From the NCBI RefSeq assembly GCF_020882245.1, contig NC_083599.1, positions 53,966,748-54,030,747 on the forward strand: a stretch of DNA of 64,000 bases. The letters run 5' to 3'. The translations under genes were made by a program, and so were the position numbers. Below, one piece after another: positions 1 through 13,500 of this stretch. Source of the DNA: Rhopalosiphum padi. Taxonomy: Eukaryota > Arthropoda > Insecta > Hemiptera > Aphididae. Below the pieces are notes generated by a model, which saw only the letters and a list, made by a program, of their open reading frames with translations, was not told the DNA's origin and did not search any database. How positions within the stretch are numbered: the stretch's first letter is position 1; each line of letters opens with the position of its first letter.

Positions 1-3000
1 AGGTTTTATATATTTTCTAATAATTTGTTATTTATGTCCACTGGAACTAAATGAACTAATTACATTCTGGATACTAAATCGTAAAAAAAATCTGCATTCA
101 AGTATTTGTTGCTCATAAATATAAGTATTACTAAATGCATGTAATTTTTTTTAGCAAAATATTTAATACCTTTAAAATCTATTTTAGAAAACTTGAATAA
201 AATATTTAAAGATCTAAATTTTAGATGCACTAACTCATGGTAGCAAAAACAAATTTTATAAAAAAAAAATGTGGTTTAATTTTTACTAAATCACAAGATC
301 GTATAAAAATCAACTATTTGAATACAATTTTTAAAGATTTAATTTTCATACATAAATTATATTTTTATTAGTACCACAGAATATAACTAAATATAATAAA
401 ATTGTTTGTATAAAATAAGATTGAAAATAAAAAAAAGAAAATTGATAAATTAATATATATTTTTATTTAGAATAAATATTGTAATGTACCTTAGTATTGA
501 TTATTATTTATTACTATTGTTTATGAAGCGTGTTTCACTTTTGAGTATTAAATACCATATAAACTGATGTCCACACGATTATGAATAGTTTTATATTTTA
601 TACATATGCAGATTACAAAATTCATAGATAGCTGCATAATAGTTGACCACAAGTTCAGGCCAAATATATCACAGATCCTGAGAGTAACACGGAGAGGATT
701 GACTGAATCTCGGAATACTGCATTTTCATCTTAATGTTTATGATGAAATTATGTTTATACAAAGTACCATTGTAGTATTATTATTGTCTAGATTCTAGAT
801 TATTATAATAATACATTTTTTGTAGTAGTATCCTCCAGTCTTTAGAAGGTACTATTTAAAAAACGTCTATGAGTGTAAAATTTTAAACCATCAAATACTT
901 TCAACAAAGTAAATGCACCTACTAAAAGATATTTTTTTGTGTACAATTACCAATCAATTAATTTTTTATTATATATTTTATTTATTTTTTATACATTTTT
1001 ATTAGGGCTAAACAATAAATGTACAACAATTGATTGATGGTTTTTCTTTTTACATAATCAAGAATGAAAACGGTTACTAAAATTTGTATAAGCATTTCAT
1101 TTAACATAATATTCAATATTTTTTTTTTGTATTTATATAATACAATACATACGACAGTATCATCAGCACTTGGCGTAAAGCAATAGGTATTTGTTATTTT
1201 TAAAATAAATAATTATAACTATAAATTGAAACAAATTTTAGTCCTACAGAACTGATAATAATAATAATTTTTAAAAAATTGTTCTTTATTATACATACTA
1301 TGTATGGTGTTACATCACGACTAATACGTTATGATATTCGAGCCATTTTAACATTTTTAGGTATTTTGTTTACCTACATTAAACTACATTTTAATATGAT
1401 ACAGGTTATGTAATTATGGTTTAAAATATTTTAATTATATAAATATATATATATATTATATGTCTTTACATACACAATATATTATATGTATATATATCAA
1501 TGTACAGAATTGTAAACAATATACCTATTGTAAAAATGCTTACATTATACTTAATGGTGTTATAATATCTAAACGATAAAAAAGGACTATAACATACACT
1601 ATGATTACACTATTTTTAAGGTCACGTTTGTTAAAAATCTTAAAAATGAAAAATTTGATTCATGTGAAATTTATTTAAAGAAATATTATTACATCATAAA
1701 ATAATAAACTTATATAATTGCTTTTAACAAACGCACCTTAAAGAAAAATTTACAAGTTCATACTGCACAGCATGGGTATAACTTTTTCAGGATATTAACA
1801 AATATTGTCTACATGACTACAGTAAAAAAAAAAATACACATTTATATATATATATATATTAATATTAATCTATCGACATACTTAATTCATTTTTTGTTTT
1901 TGTGTAATGCTAAAGCAATGTCACTGGTGAAGTCTGATAACCTTTTATTATTATTGTACTAAAAATTGTTATTAATTAATATTGTTAAAAAAAAAGTATT
2001 TAGTATTTAATTTAATAGTATTTCACATATCACATCATTTTTGTTATACATCCCATGAAAACCATATTTTGTTATACAAGCAGGAAATAGTACAAATTAT
2101 CAATTTAAATAGGTATCAGATTACCAGGTTTGTGCTATTCAACACCAAATTGCTTAATGCCATTACATAATTAAACAGTAACATTATGTTTCCTGTATTA
2201 AACAATAATTATGACATTACAAAAATTTACTCTGAATAATTAAATTATTGATTTTACATAATAACAATAATAATATATATATATAATATAAGTATTATGT
2301 ATATATAATTTAGAAAATAATAATTATGTAAAATGCAATAGTAATTTGTGTGTGGAATATGAAAATGAACAAATGCTGAAACTGATTTCGTTAGACTCGA
2401 CACAATAGCAAAAATACAAATTACATACAGAGCTGTTGATTTCATAAAACACAATTTGTATCAAAACATTTAGTAAATACATATATATGAAACAATTTAT
2501 TTAACTGCTAATAAATCATTTTTTTGTTGACCTACATAGCCAACATTTATGCTTGCACGGAAAACGTTAAAAACGCCAAGTTTTACAAGATAGGTGGGCC
2601 AATACATATAATTTTATGAAAATATTACACAAAGCACTCCGCTGATCTATATCATCAGAACTAGTTGTAGTGATTAGTAACAACAATTTTTTTAATTAGC
2701 GAGACCAATTACGTAATATATATATGAGTATTATAAAGAAATGCATTAATAAAAAAGATCTTCGTTCATACGATATCTTTGTTATATTTATATTTAACAT
2801 ATACATATATAATATATTACACGTGAGAGTCAATTCTCATAAGATATAATGATCTACAATGTATTAATATAATATTATCATTGTAAATATTTCAACACTT
2901 CTGCTTTAAAATGATAGATCATCAGTCAGAGGGAGGGGGATTGCCACAAATATTGCTATATCACATATAATATCGGGCATTTTAGAACAAACATACATAC

Positions 3001-4325
3001 ATATTAATATGAATATAAAAATAGTAATAATATTTATTGGTTGCGGCTATAATCGTTATTTATGGTTTTCAAGCTACTGATTACAATATTACTTCTGATG
3101 TCGAAAATTATATTATAATATTGTAAAAGTGGTATGTAAATTATAATCCCCCCCTTTTATTTTTACGTACTTCAATAAAATTCTACAACGCATTAACTCA
3201 AATTTTATTCACGAGCATTATTTAATAATAATAAATCTTAAATTTATACATGAAAAAAAAAATTAATAATAAATAAATAAATAGTATTAAAACTAATGGG
3301 CATGCGGACGAATATATATTCAAAATACCCAAGACACCCCTGAAGAGCAAAATGTTTGGTAGTTTAGTAAAGCAAATGTTTGCTAACCGGCAAAAATAAA
3401 CAGTTAGTAATTAATGATTTGTATAATTCAATTATCTATAGGAAGTAAGTACACATAGAAATATTTAGTATAAATGGCATAAGTTTAAGCTGCTATATGT
3501 AAGTAAAAGTAGAGAATAATTTAAAAATCAATAAAAATTATAAAATTCTGGTCCTTTGCATTAAATTATAAGTATGTATGTGTATTAGTATAGACTATGG
3601 GGGAGGGGTGGGGGCAGTCATTTCTAACGATATTTATTTCATTTAAATTAATTCATATAGTAAAAATCAAAGGCATATTTAGATTATCGAAAATGAAAAT
3701 GAATCAAAACGACATTAAGTTTAAAAAAATTAAATCAAATCAAAATTAAAAAAAAAAAAGTAAAAATCATATAACGAAAACGAAAACAAAATCATTGAAA
3801 AAACACTTTTATTTTTACAAAAACGATTTGCCGGAACACACGCTGCGTCTGTCTCGGACAACGTTTGGCGGCGAGCAGCATATCCTACCGCCGTTTCGTC
3901 TAAGTTGTTTTATTATTTAAATATTTATACGGGTATAAGATTTGTGTATATTTATTATTTTGTAATATGTACGTATTTGTATGACGCAACGACCGGGTCG
4001 TAGCTGGTCGCAGCAGTCGACGCGTGTTCGTTGTCGGTTATAGACAAAATATTATAGTAATATATTATATAATATTTTAGGCCTAATAATAATAATAATA
4101 ATAACAGTAATAATATTAATACAATATCATAATATTATCGTTATTCGATGGTTAAACGCGCTGCTCCCGTTCCGTCTGGTCCGTGTGTGCATATATTGTA
4201 CGCACGCACGCAAGCGCGTGTGTATTTGTGTGTGTGCGGGTTGATGTGTGGGTGTGTGTAATTTTTTTTTCGTACGGAAACCAAAAAACCTATTCGTCGG
4301 TAGACGGCAGGTTTTCGGTGTGTAG
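1..4325. other. AT-rich region downstream of par-1; probable long 3' UTR and intergenic sequence
   Basis: No supportable coding region is present. The part next to the stop codon (about 3840-4320) is less AT-rich and probably belongs to the 3' UTR. Minus-strand AATAAA signals occur at 3909-3914 and 3951-3956, among many others, so the true polyadenylation site cannot be chosen from sequence. The rest is AT-rich with ATT/TA microsatellites and homopolymers. Confidence 0.5.
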
Positions 4326-4544
4326 TCAGAGCTTTAGATCGTTGGCTATTTTCGACGCAATGTTCTTGAACCCGATGGACGTGCCCGATATGCGTTTAAA
4401 CCGGACGCCGTTCAGCGACAGTCTGGGCAGCTTGCACACCTCGATCTCCCATTGGACCAGCGAGTCGGTGTTCGGGTCGCCGTGCACGCACAGCAACAGG
4501 AAGCGCTCGCGCTGTTCGTAATCGCAATTGTTGGCGTCCAGCAC
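4326..4544 (-). CDS. par-1: par-1 coding exon 17 (residues 842-913), KA1 domain and stop
   Basis: The terminal coding exon encodes VLDANNCDYEQRERFLLLCV, VQWEIEVCKLPRLSLNGVRF and KRISGTSIGFKNIASKIAN, ending DLKL and TGA. The KA1 domain binds acidic phospholipids and inhibits the kinase in cis. The acceptor is CTACACAG. Confidence 0.97.
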   Translation of the reverse strand: MLDANNCDYEQRERFLLLCVHGDPNTDSLVQWEIEVCKLPRLSLNGVRFKRISGTSIGFKNIASKIANDLKL

Positions 4545-7500
4545 CTGTGTAGTACGGGAGAGTACGAGAAAGAAAAAACAAAACGGTTAATCGTCGGAGA
4601 TCCCGTCACGTTCCTCGAGAGGAGTTGTTGGGGTTTTGGAGGACACGGCGACGACAGCAAAAGCCGTGCCGGCATCCACGAGGAGACAACGGTATGAAAA
4701 TAAAACGGCGTTTGTGGAGGGTTTAGTTTCGTTCCAAGTATTAAAAACAATTCGAATGGTCCCACCCCCCACGGCCTGCGATGGGAATGTCGAGTTTAGA
4801 CGGGTAACACGTCTTCTGTCGAGTCGTGTTTAGCTTCAGATTTGTCACTGTAATCGAAGTGTAATTCACTAACCACGACATACCGCGAAATGGTAAACCC
4901 GACGATAAGCTATAACTTTATAAGTAATAAAAGTCATTCTTTTAATATCGTAATTTTATTGCGCGTACAGACTACAGAGGTAGATTCACATTCGTGGCCA
5001 ATTGCATTATTCCACTGTCGGAATTTCCCGTGTAATATTTATCTACTATTTGCGTCGCAGTATGGTTATTAATGACAAGTCTTACCTAGTCAATAGTAGA
5101 TTTTATTACTGCAGAGATAAATATGACGAATACCTCATCAGATTGTGTGGCAGTCGAAACAGCTGGGACGAAATATAGTGTGGGAGATAGGCGTTAAAAT
5201 ACGTTTTTAGAGACCTCAGAGCCGATTATTCCAGCGGAGTAATTCCGCTGACGATAATATTATTTATTTATTCCAGTTCCTACTGGTGGGTAAGAATCGG
5301 GGATACTAGCTAGACATTTCATTCTAAACAGGGTCTCCAGACAAAAATGAAATTAGATGTATATAGATATATATTTTAATTTATTTAAAAATCAATTTTG
5401 GGAAAAGCTCAAAGGCTGGTAATATGCCCGGACTCATTATTATTTATTTCTAACGCGTTTTAATTTCAACAACCAACAATCGGTTGGCGACAGGGTTTAT
5501 ACTTTTATATAGTATTAACCGATTGTGGTTGATCACAAAAAAAGAAAAAATGACCGAAATAAGAATAATTATAGAATGTACATAATTTATGAGGAGCCTG
5601 CAACATTATTTCCACAAGGTCTAATATCACCGCACTTTGTGGACAGACAACTCACCTCTCTTATTTCAGCCATAATCTCGTTTGGGTCTCTTGTAGACGT
5701 CGTTTTCATACTCCATGTGAATCTCAACGATCTGGGTTTCATTTGATCGTCATTCACTGTATTACTGTTTTTAAAAATGTCAAATTCAGATTATTCAATG
5801 AAATAGGAACACGGTGTGTTTATATAAATACGTAGGTAATGAATATAATAATTATTATATTTAAATAGATTAATTAATTAATATATTGACGACCAACATC
5901 GTAATCAATATTATATTCACCCGTTAGATATTTCTACACATGTTATATTTACTACGATAATAATGCATAAATAAAATTAAAGGTTATTCGCTGTTTTTCT
6001 AATTTTAAAATTATACGTAAATTGTATAATATACATTATACACTATGCATATTTTACAAAACTATCTTGAGTTCATTAACAGTGTTTTTATTAACAATTA
6101 TAATGCTTTTTAAACATGAATAATTTAGCATTTATACACATTATATGATATTACAACAGCTTTTGTTTCGGCACATATTGGTTTTCTAGGTTCTCAATTT
6201 TGCAAAATTTACTAATTATTTTATAATACGTAAAAGAACAATGGTGGAGAAAGCTACAAATTTGTTTAATGTATTAAGAGGACGTTGTACCCGCATGTGT
6301 TGTCTGTCTTACTAACATACATCATAACAAATTTGCATTCAGCTGAACACATTTTGTAATGTAAACTTTAACATTAGAGTAAATTTACCTATTATAAAAT
6401 TTAAAGGTAAGAAAATTATCTGGAAAATGCCATATACTAAATTATATACTATAATTTTAAAGTGAGTTATGAATATTTTACATAGCTATAACTCACTTTA
6501 AAATGATAATATCGATAAAAGCATATGGTATTTTCTAGATAATATTCTTACCTTCAAATTTGATAATAGGTAAATTTACTTTAATATTAAAGTTAGCCTC
6601 ACAAAATGTGTTTTGCTGAACGCAAATTCGCTATGATGTACATTAGTAAGACAGAGATAATACGTGCGGGTATAATGTTCTCTTGAGCATAATTCAAGCA
6701 TAATTTAGAGATTTCTTATGCTATTTACCAGGTTTTATTTTCACTGTTTATGATGATGAACTAACATCTGTTTGTCTAAAGGCAATCATTAATAGTTTGG
6801 TATTAGTAAGCTTTTATACCTAGCTATACCTTTGTTTTTGTTTAGTTTAGTGAAAAACTAATTGAATGCTAAAGCTTGCATTACAATGGTCTATAACACA
6901 AATAGGTTAGGTACCTAGATATAATAGTGCATTTAGATATTTAAACCTGAATGCATAACCTTCAAGATTTATATTTACCTTACATTACATTCTATTCAAT
7001 ACTTTTAACTTTTGAATTAATTATGGTATTGACTAATGGATATATAATATGCCCTTTAACAATGAGAATTAATAAGACTATTGTTTATTTTTTGGTATTG
7101 CTTATCTGTTAGAGCAAAACAGCAAAATGAAGTATCCAAAGATGAGTTATAAACCTATCACTTTCCTAATATTATCTAACAAGATGCATTAACCAAAGGA
7201 AATATAATTAAAAAAAGTTATTCAAGCATAATTCTAATGTTTTACTTTTATTTAAGTTTTTATATAGTATCAATTATAATATGTAGATATATAATTATAA
7301 CTATTAAAACGTATAAGATAGACTGTAAATGAAATATAATAATATAATATATTATTAATAATATGATTATTTTAAATATTTTAATGTTAATAACAATTGA
7401 GTTTTAAGTATTAAATAAAAATATATAGGTAATAATTTAAAATAACCAATTGTAATCCATGATTAATTTGATGAGGTATTTTTGAGGACACATATAGATA

Positions 7501-10500
7501 TGATAATTTCTTTTTTATGTTTACAAACACAGTGTTCAAGGACATTTAGTTTAATATTTTTGTTTTAATAAAATCTAACAATTAAATTTAAAAGTAATTC
7601 TATAACTATCAAAATAAAAGGCATAAAATAAAATAATAGGATATTGAGTTTTTAGTCATGTCTTGCATGACACGCAAGATTTTTCTAAAAAAAAATACAA
7701 TTACAAAAAAAAAATAAAATAAAAAAAATAACCAAGAGTGAATAATTTCAACATTGATGGTTTGTTTAGATATTATTTATTTATACAGTTTAACTATCAA
7801 AGTTAAAAAAACGAATGTTTACAGGATATTATCTTTGACATACTGATTTTTTGCAAGTGGATACAGTAGAATGTCAAAATATATCCACTTCTTGAATAAA
7901 ATACATACATCATGACTTATCAGACATAAAAACACCGGTATATATGAATAAGGTTTAAATAATCACAAATAAAGTTAAAAAAAAAATTTAGTAAAAAATA
8001 TTTCAATAAAATAAAGATAAAATAAAAATAAATCAAACAAATTTTAGAAACCTAAATATTTTTGTTTTCATCTTAGACAAACCAAGGTTTTAATCAACAT
8101 TATTAGATTATGCACTTGTCATATGTCAAGTAGCCTGAGCTCACTCTTGTGATATTATTAAAGGGTTAATCAAAAGTTCTGAATAATTACAAAAAATTAC
8201 AATTATTATTTGCTCTTTGTTTTAGTTAGCATAATATTAACACTATGTTAGTAATCATTTGGACTAGCCTATGTCTGGCAAAATTTGTTTTGATTTTACA
8301 TACCTAACAATATTATTTTTGGGCAGATTTTGATCCATTGGCCTGAAATAAAATATAAACAAAACTAATAAAATAAACAAAACAAAAATATAAAATAATA
8401 AATAAATAAAAAATAAATATAAAAAATAAAAATGTGAAAAGCCGGTTTAATCCATTACACCTGATGATATTGTAACTGTATAAAATACACAAATTAAACA
8501 GATGAACAATCCACCCAAAGGATTGCTGCTGTTTATTTTTATTTTTTATCATGGTATAACAGAATATAATATGTTACTATCTATAAGCTTTATACTAATA
8601 GATGGCATTATAGTAGTTATGGTAGAGACACGAGTAAGCTATTTGGATGTAACCATATTACAAGGCACATACTCATTAGATTGCAATGTACTGATATATA
8701 TTAAACTTTTATAAAATTGTAAATATTCAGTCAGACACAACTGGTATCAATATCAGCTGCAAAACTGTGTTGTACTTTACCACGGTTAAAAATGTTAATA
8801 ATATAGGGAAGGCGCATCTATTAGTATAAGGTCTAAGATTTTATCTATCATAAACATAATAATTATATATATTTGTATGCATACCATATACACAACAGAT
8901 AAAAGTAATATTTTTTAGATAATTCATGTTATAATAGTAGTTCTATGCATCGTGCAACTGCCATGCCAATTTATAGAGACAAAAAAAATGTGTAGGTTTA
9001 CACAATTGTTATGATTATATACATAATAAATTTTGGTAATAACATACTCAGTACAAACCACTTTGGTGTGTTAACTTAAAAAAACAAATGTATGCCACAT
9101 ATCAAACAATTTATTACAAATCCAAAGACAATAATAACATTGGCTTAAAAATAATGTTTGTACACTAAGGAATAATTATGACTAATAATAATAATAATGA
9201 TAGTAGTAATAATAATAATAATAATAATAATAATATATGTATCATTGTAGTATACAGTAATAAAATATAGGCCAGAAAACGATTAAAATAATAAAATACA
9301 TAATTATGCAACAGTTATACGGGGACTAGAAAATACATAGAAAAAAAAAATTGTTATTGGAATTATATATATACATACATGTATATTTATGTATAGATAT
9401 AGTATATATGTATATAAGTAGTTAATTTCAATTTAGAGTCTGTAGAGATAAGTAATACATATACTATCTTCTAGTAATAATAATATAATAAAACACAATG
9501 ATAAGTTATGTCTTATGCAGTTAAATTAAAAATAAAATAAAATTAATATTACAAAATGCAATCAACATAAATTATGAGGTTTAAATGAGAGAGTAAGTTA
9601 TTATTGGTTTAACTGGACAAAAATGTAACTGTTGATTATAGTAATTTGGAACAATATAAATATGTCCATATAGAAATATACATATACACACACGCACATA
9701 CATACACACACACATATCTATATATAAATATATATATTTATACACAAATATATAACTTTAAAACTTTCAGATCTAAGCATGTCAACGGCGAGTAGCGGCA
9801 TCCCAGCATAATTGTCTCAAAATAGTTAAGAGCCCGCCTGCCCCATTTTTGCTTGTCTTCTTCATAATTTAGTGGTAGCATGCGTGTGATATATGAATGG
9901 ATATGGATGTATGATTTTTTTTTTATTTGGTATTTTTGTTTCATATTAATGGGGAGTGGTCCTGCACACATATACACAAAAAAGCATCGATCACAAGATG
10001 GAAAAAATGACAGAAACATAAAAAAATTATATAATAATAATCTGTGCAGGGACCGTATCTGTGTGAAAGCTAGCCAATAGATTATTATGTGTTAAAATTT
10101 TTAAAAATTGTTTTTGAGCGCTGCCTTTATTGAGACAATTATGCAAGGTTCGCTAATAATACATGTAAATATGCAAATCATTAAAATTATTTAATTATTG
10201 AATGATATATGGCACACAAAATTGTCCTAAATATGCTAAATAAAACTTAAAAAAAATATTATAATAATAATTAAGACAAGCTTTCACAAGTAAGGCCTCT
10301 GCGAGTAAAATGCAATCAATGTTAGTAAGTATATAATTAGTGGGTTTTTTCATTAGTTTTAATTTTAAAAAAGTGGAGACGTGGATGGATGTTATACTGG
10401 ATTAAAAATATATAGAATATTTTTAGAGTTAACATTTAAGAGTTATGAAATAATAATGCAAGCATTAGAAATAGAGTTTAAAACGGTAATTTAAATAGGT

Positions 10501-13500
10501 TAAATTAATTTTAACCACCTCACTTGTTACATAGGCCTTACAAAAATTAAATTGAAAAAGTTAATCACTTAAAAAAAGACAATTAAATTATAATGTAAAC
10601 TTTTGAGTATTTACTTCAGGGACCTATGTTTTCTTTATTTAAAAATGTATGGAAAATGTTTAATCATAAGATCAAGAATTTTCAGGATTTTATTAAATAA
10701 AAACTATATTTTAAGGAACAATGAATTTTCAAAATAAAGATAATTACACACTTACCGTTTAACAAACTTGGATGATATTTTTGAAAAGAATGATGGCCTT
10801 TGCACAGATGGATCATGTGGACTGCCAGTGTTGTTAGTAGGTCCAACGCCAGTATAACCTCTATGTCTGTTTTGACCAGAATGGAAGGTCTGGCGACTAG
10901 GCACATTCCTCGGGAATGGCTGTCGGCTATTGACTGCTGGTGATGCAGGTGATACAGTAACACCCCTATATCACCAATAAGTATATTAAAATCATTATAA
11001 ACTAACAATGTTATCATTAAATATATGTAAACGCATACATGCGCCCACACAAGTGTGAGCAGGAAAGCTATAACCACGACAAATTTTGACATGACAGTAA
11101 AACTAAAAAACTGATTATAATTGAAAGACATTGACATTGACAAAAACATTGGTCATTAAATTAAAAATTAATTAATTGTTCATTGTTAAGCACATTTTAT
11201 ATGTGAAAAAATAAACGCACTGTCTGTTTGTACTAAATGTATTAAAATTACAAACAGGACAATATTCCTATATTTAATATTGTATTATTTATTTACAACA
11301 TTTACCAGTTTTTTAATGATAATATCATTTATCAAATAATTTTTATGCAATAGTTTCATTCATAAGACGTCAACTTATAAGAAGCTACAAAATGACAAAC
11401 ATTCATCATAGTGAAATTGCCAATTTCTTCCCACTATTTCAAATTTAGTAGTAGCAAAACAATAATACAAAATCATGCAAACCTAATTAAATCGTTAATG
11501 GTTTTAGAAGCTTTCTTTAATTGTTTATTATATTAGTATTTAACAAATGAAAATTATTAACATAGCAATGAGGTTGTTATTAATTTAAATGACCATTTAT
11601 ATATACATGGTTAGTTAAAATGTAAAAAAATGAATAATAGTTAGCAATCCAATTATATTGTATAATGTATGAACAACTTAAGTGCATGCACAAATATTTC
11701 AGTCTATATAATAGACGGCAGTAATATTTTCATGGAATGTACACTTCGCACAATTTATATCCCAAAGTAATAGGAAGCAGCGCAGAAAATATATTATATT
11801 TTACTAAATGAATTTTGAAAAGATAAACTCTATCTGCAGAGTATTTTTTGAGGAACAATATGTTCAAGAGTTTTCAAATGTTTAAAATGCGTACAATACA
11901 CAACATGCATTTGATACGATCTAAAAGACGGTATAACAATCTAGCCACAGTTATAAAATTATGAACGGGAGGAATACCTCGGGTGGGCAGGAGGTTCTGT
12001 GGCGTGTTCTGTGGCACTAGACACAGAGGCAGATTTGACGTGACCTTTGGATCGTGTATCTCCACATCCAGAACCAGAATTAGGTACAGCCAACGCACTA
12101 AACCCGATTACCAATGCATTGCAAACATTAATTCAAAATTATCATCTTACCACCAATAATAATGAATAGAATAAAATGAATGAACAAATGTTTATATTAT
12201 AATAATAGAAGATTAATCAGTGTTAAGGAGAAACAAGATAACATAAACAAAAAGTTATTTTACATAACATTATTATTATTATTATAAGTGTTCATTTTAA
12301 GTGTGATTTCTGTCAAAGGTATACCTTGCTGGATCCATTACAGGAGGAGTTGATACGGCTGCTTTAGCATCATAACTGATTGTACTCCTTCTACCCACTG
12401 ACCCTCCTGGAGCCATTGAGCGTTGTTTTGGTCCTAAGAATTATATTACAATTAAAACAAGAGTCACTTGCTAGATGTTATTGAAAAGAGTAATAAAAGT
12501 CTAAATCAATAATAACAAAAAAAAAAAAAAAAAATAGACATGCCTATCATATTTTCAGGTCTAGAGTTTAGTCGAGCTGTATTCTCTTTGATGCTGGCAG
12601 CATCAATAGTATTTTGACGCTTGAAATTAGTACTTGGAATGGCCACATTGTGATTGTGATTGGTTGAATTGGGGGTACCTAAAAACATTTAGTTATCAGA
12701 AACAATAATAGTTAAGGACTAAATTCATTTGTTTTTATAATAAAATAATGTTTCAGGCAATAATATTGTTGAATTGTGAATTTAAATATTTAAAATTTAA
12801 TATCACCAACTATTACTTGTTTTATTTGTAGAGTTATGAGTTGTTTGTTGATTGTTTGATGTATTATTGGTAGCAGGAACATTGCTAGAATTTGGATGGT
12901 TTGTGGTCAAAGCAGAAGTTTCACCACCAGATGAAGCCCTTCTACTAGGTTTGGAATTGGTTGCAGATATTGACCTATGTACACCTCGATGTGATGGCGA
13001 TTGATTAGTATTGTTCACGGCTGCTACATTGTTGGTGTTATTTACACCAGGATTTGGTCCAGTGATTCCTCTTAATGATAATGAACTACCAGATCGAGAA
13101 CCATCACTTTCGGGCTATAGGGGATAGGAACAAAAATAATAATAATAATTAATAAAATTAAACTCGACTATAGAAGTATCACAATATGTATACTTACATC
13201 GTTAGATTTTCTTCCTAGTAAAAGATAAGTAGCAAATATATCATCATATTTAGCTTGAGATAAACTTTCTTCTATTTCTCCACGGCTGTAACCCATTCCA
13301 ACTAATATTTCTGTAACTCGACAGACTAGAACAAAACAAATAAAAAAATGCTATAAATATAAATGTTAAATATACTCGAAGTAAGCAAAGACAAATTAAA
13401 TATTTTTATAACTAAATAGCTAATAGTGATTTTGAAGCATTGATTAGACATACCTATTCGTTTTGGTTCTTTGAAATCTTGTTCTGGTTCTACATAAGGT

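Larger units (their letters stand above)
5765..10755 (-). other. par-1 intron 15 (about 5 kb) with an inverted-repeat element
   Basis: This intron lies between the exon ending in FVKR and the exon opening the KA1 domain. It is AT-rich and holds the palindromic element at about 6276-6683 and AAT/ATA microsatellites near 9190-9235. In several animals MARK genes splice alternative spacer exons at this point; I found no convincing extra exon here. Confidence 0.75.

Noticed and set aside
8502..8714. 70-codon plus-strand frame in a par-1 intron
   Set aside because: It is hydrophobic AT-driven translation with no motif, and the neighbouring opposite strand is equally open.
10682..11149. 155-codon minus-strand frame
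   Set aside because: It is out of frame with the par-1 exon at 10756-10965, which it overlaps; the par-1 frame carries the conserved RQTFHSGQ and RPSFFSK motifs.
11874..12098. 74-codon minus-strand frame
   Set aside because: It is an alternative frame over par-1 exon 14; only the other frame joins both neighbouring exons in phase.
12688..12806. Possible extra par-1 exon between exons 11 and 12
   Set aside because: It was considered because the GTGATA donor gave a frame clash. The GTAATA donor at 12816 solves the clash without an extra exon.
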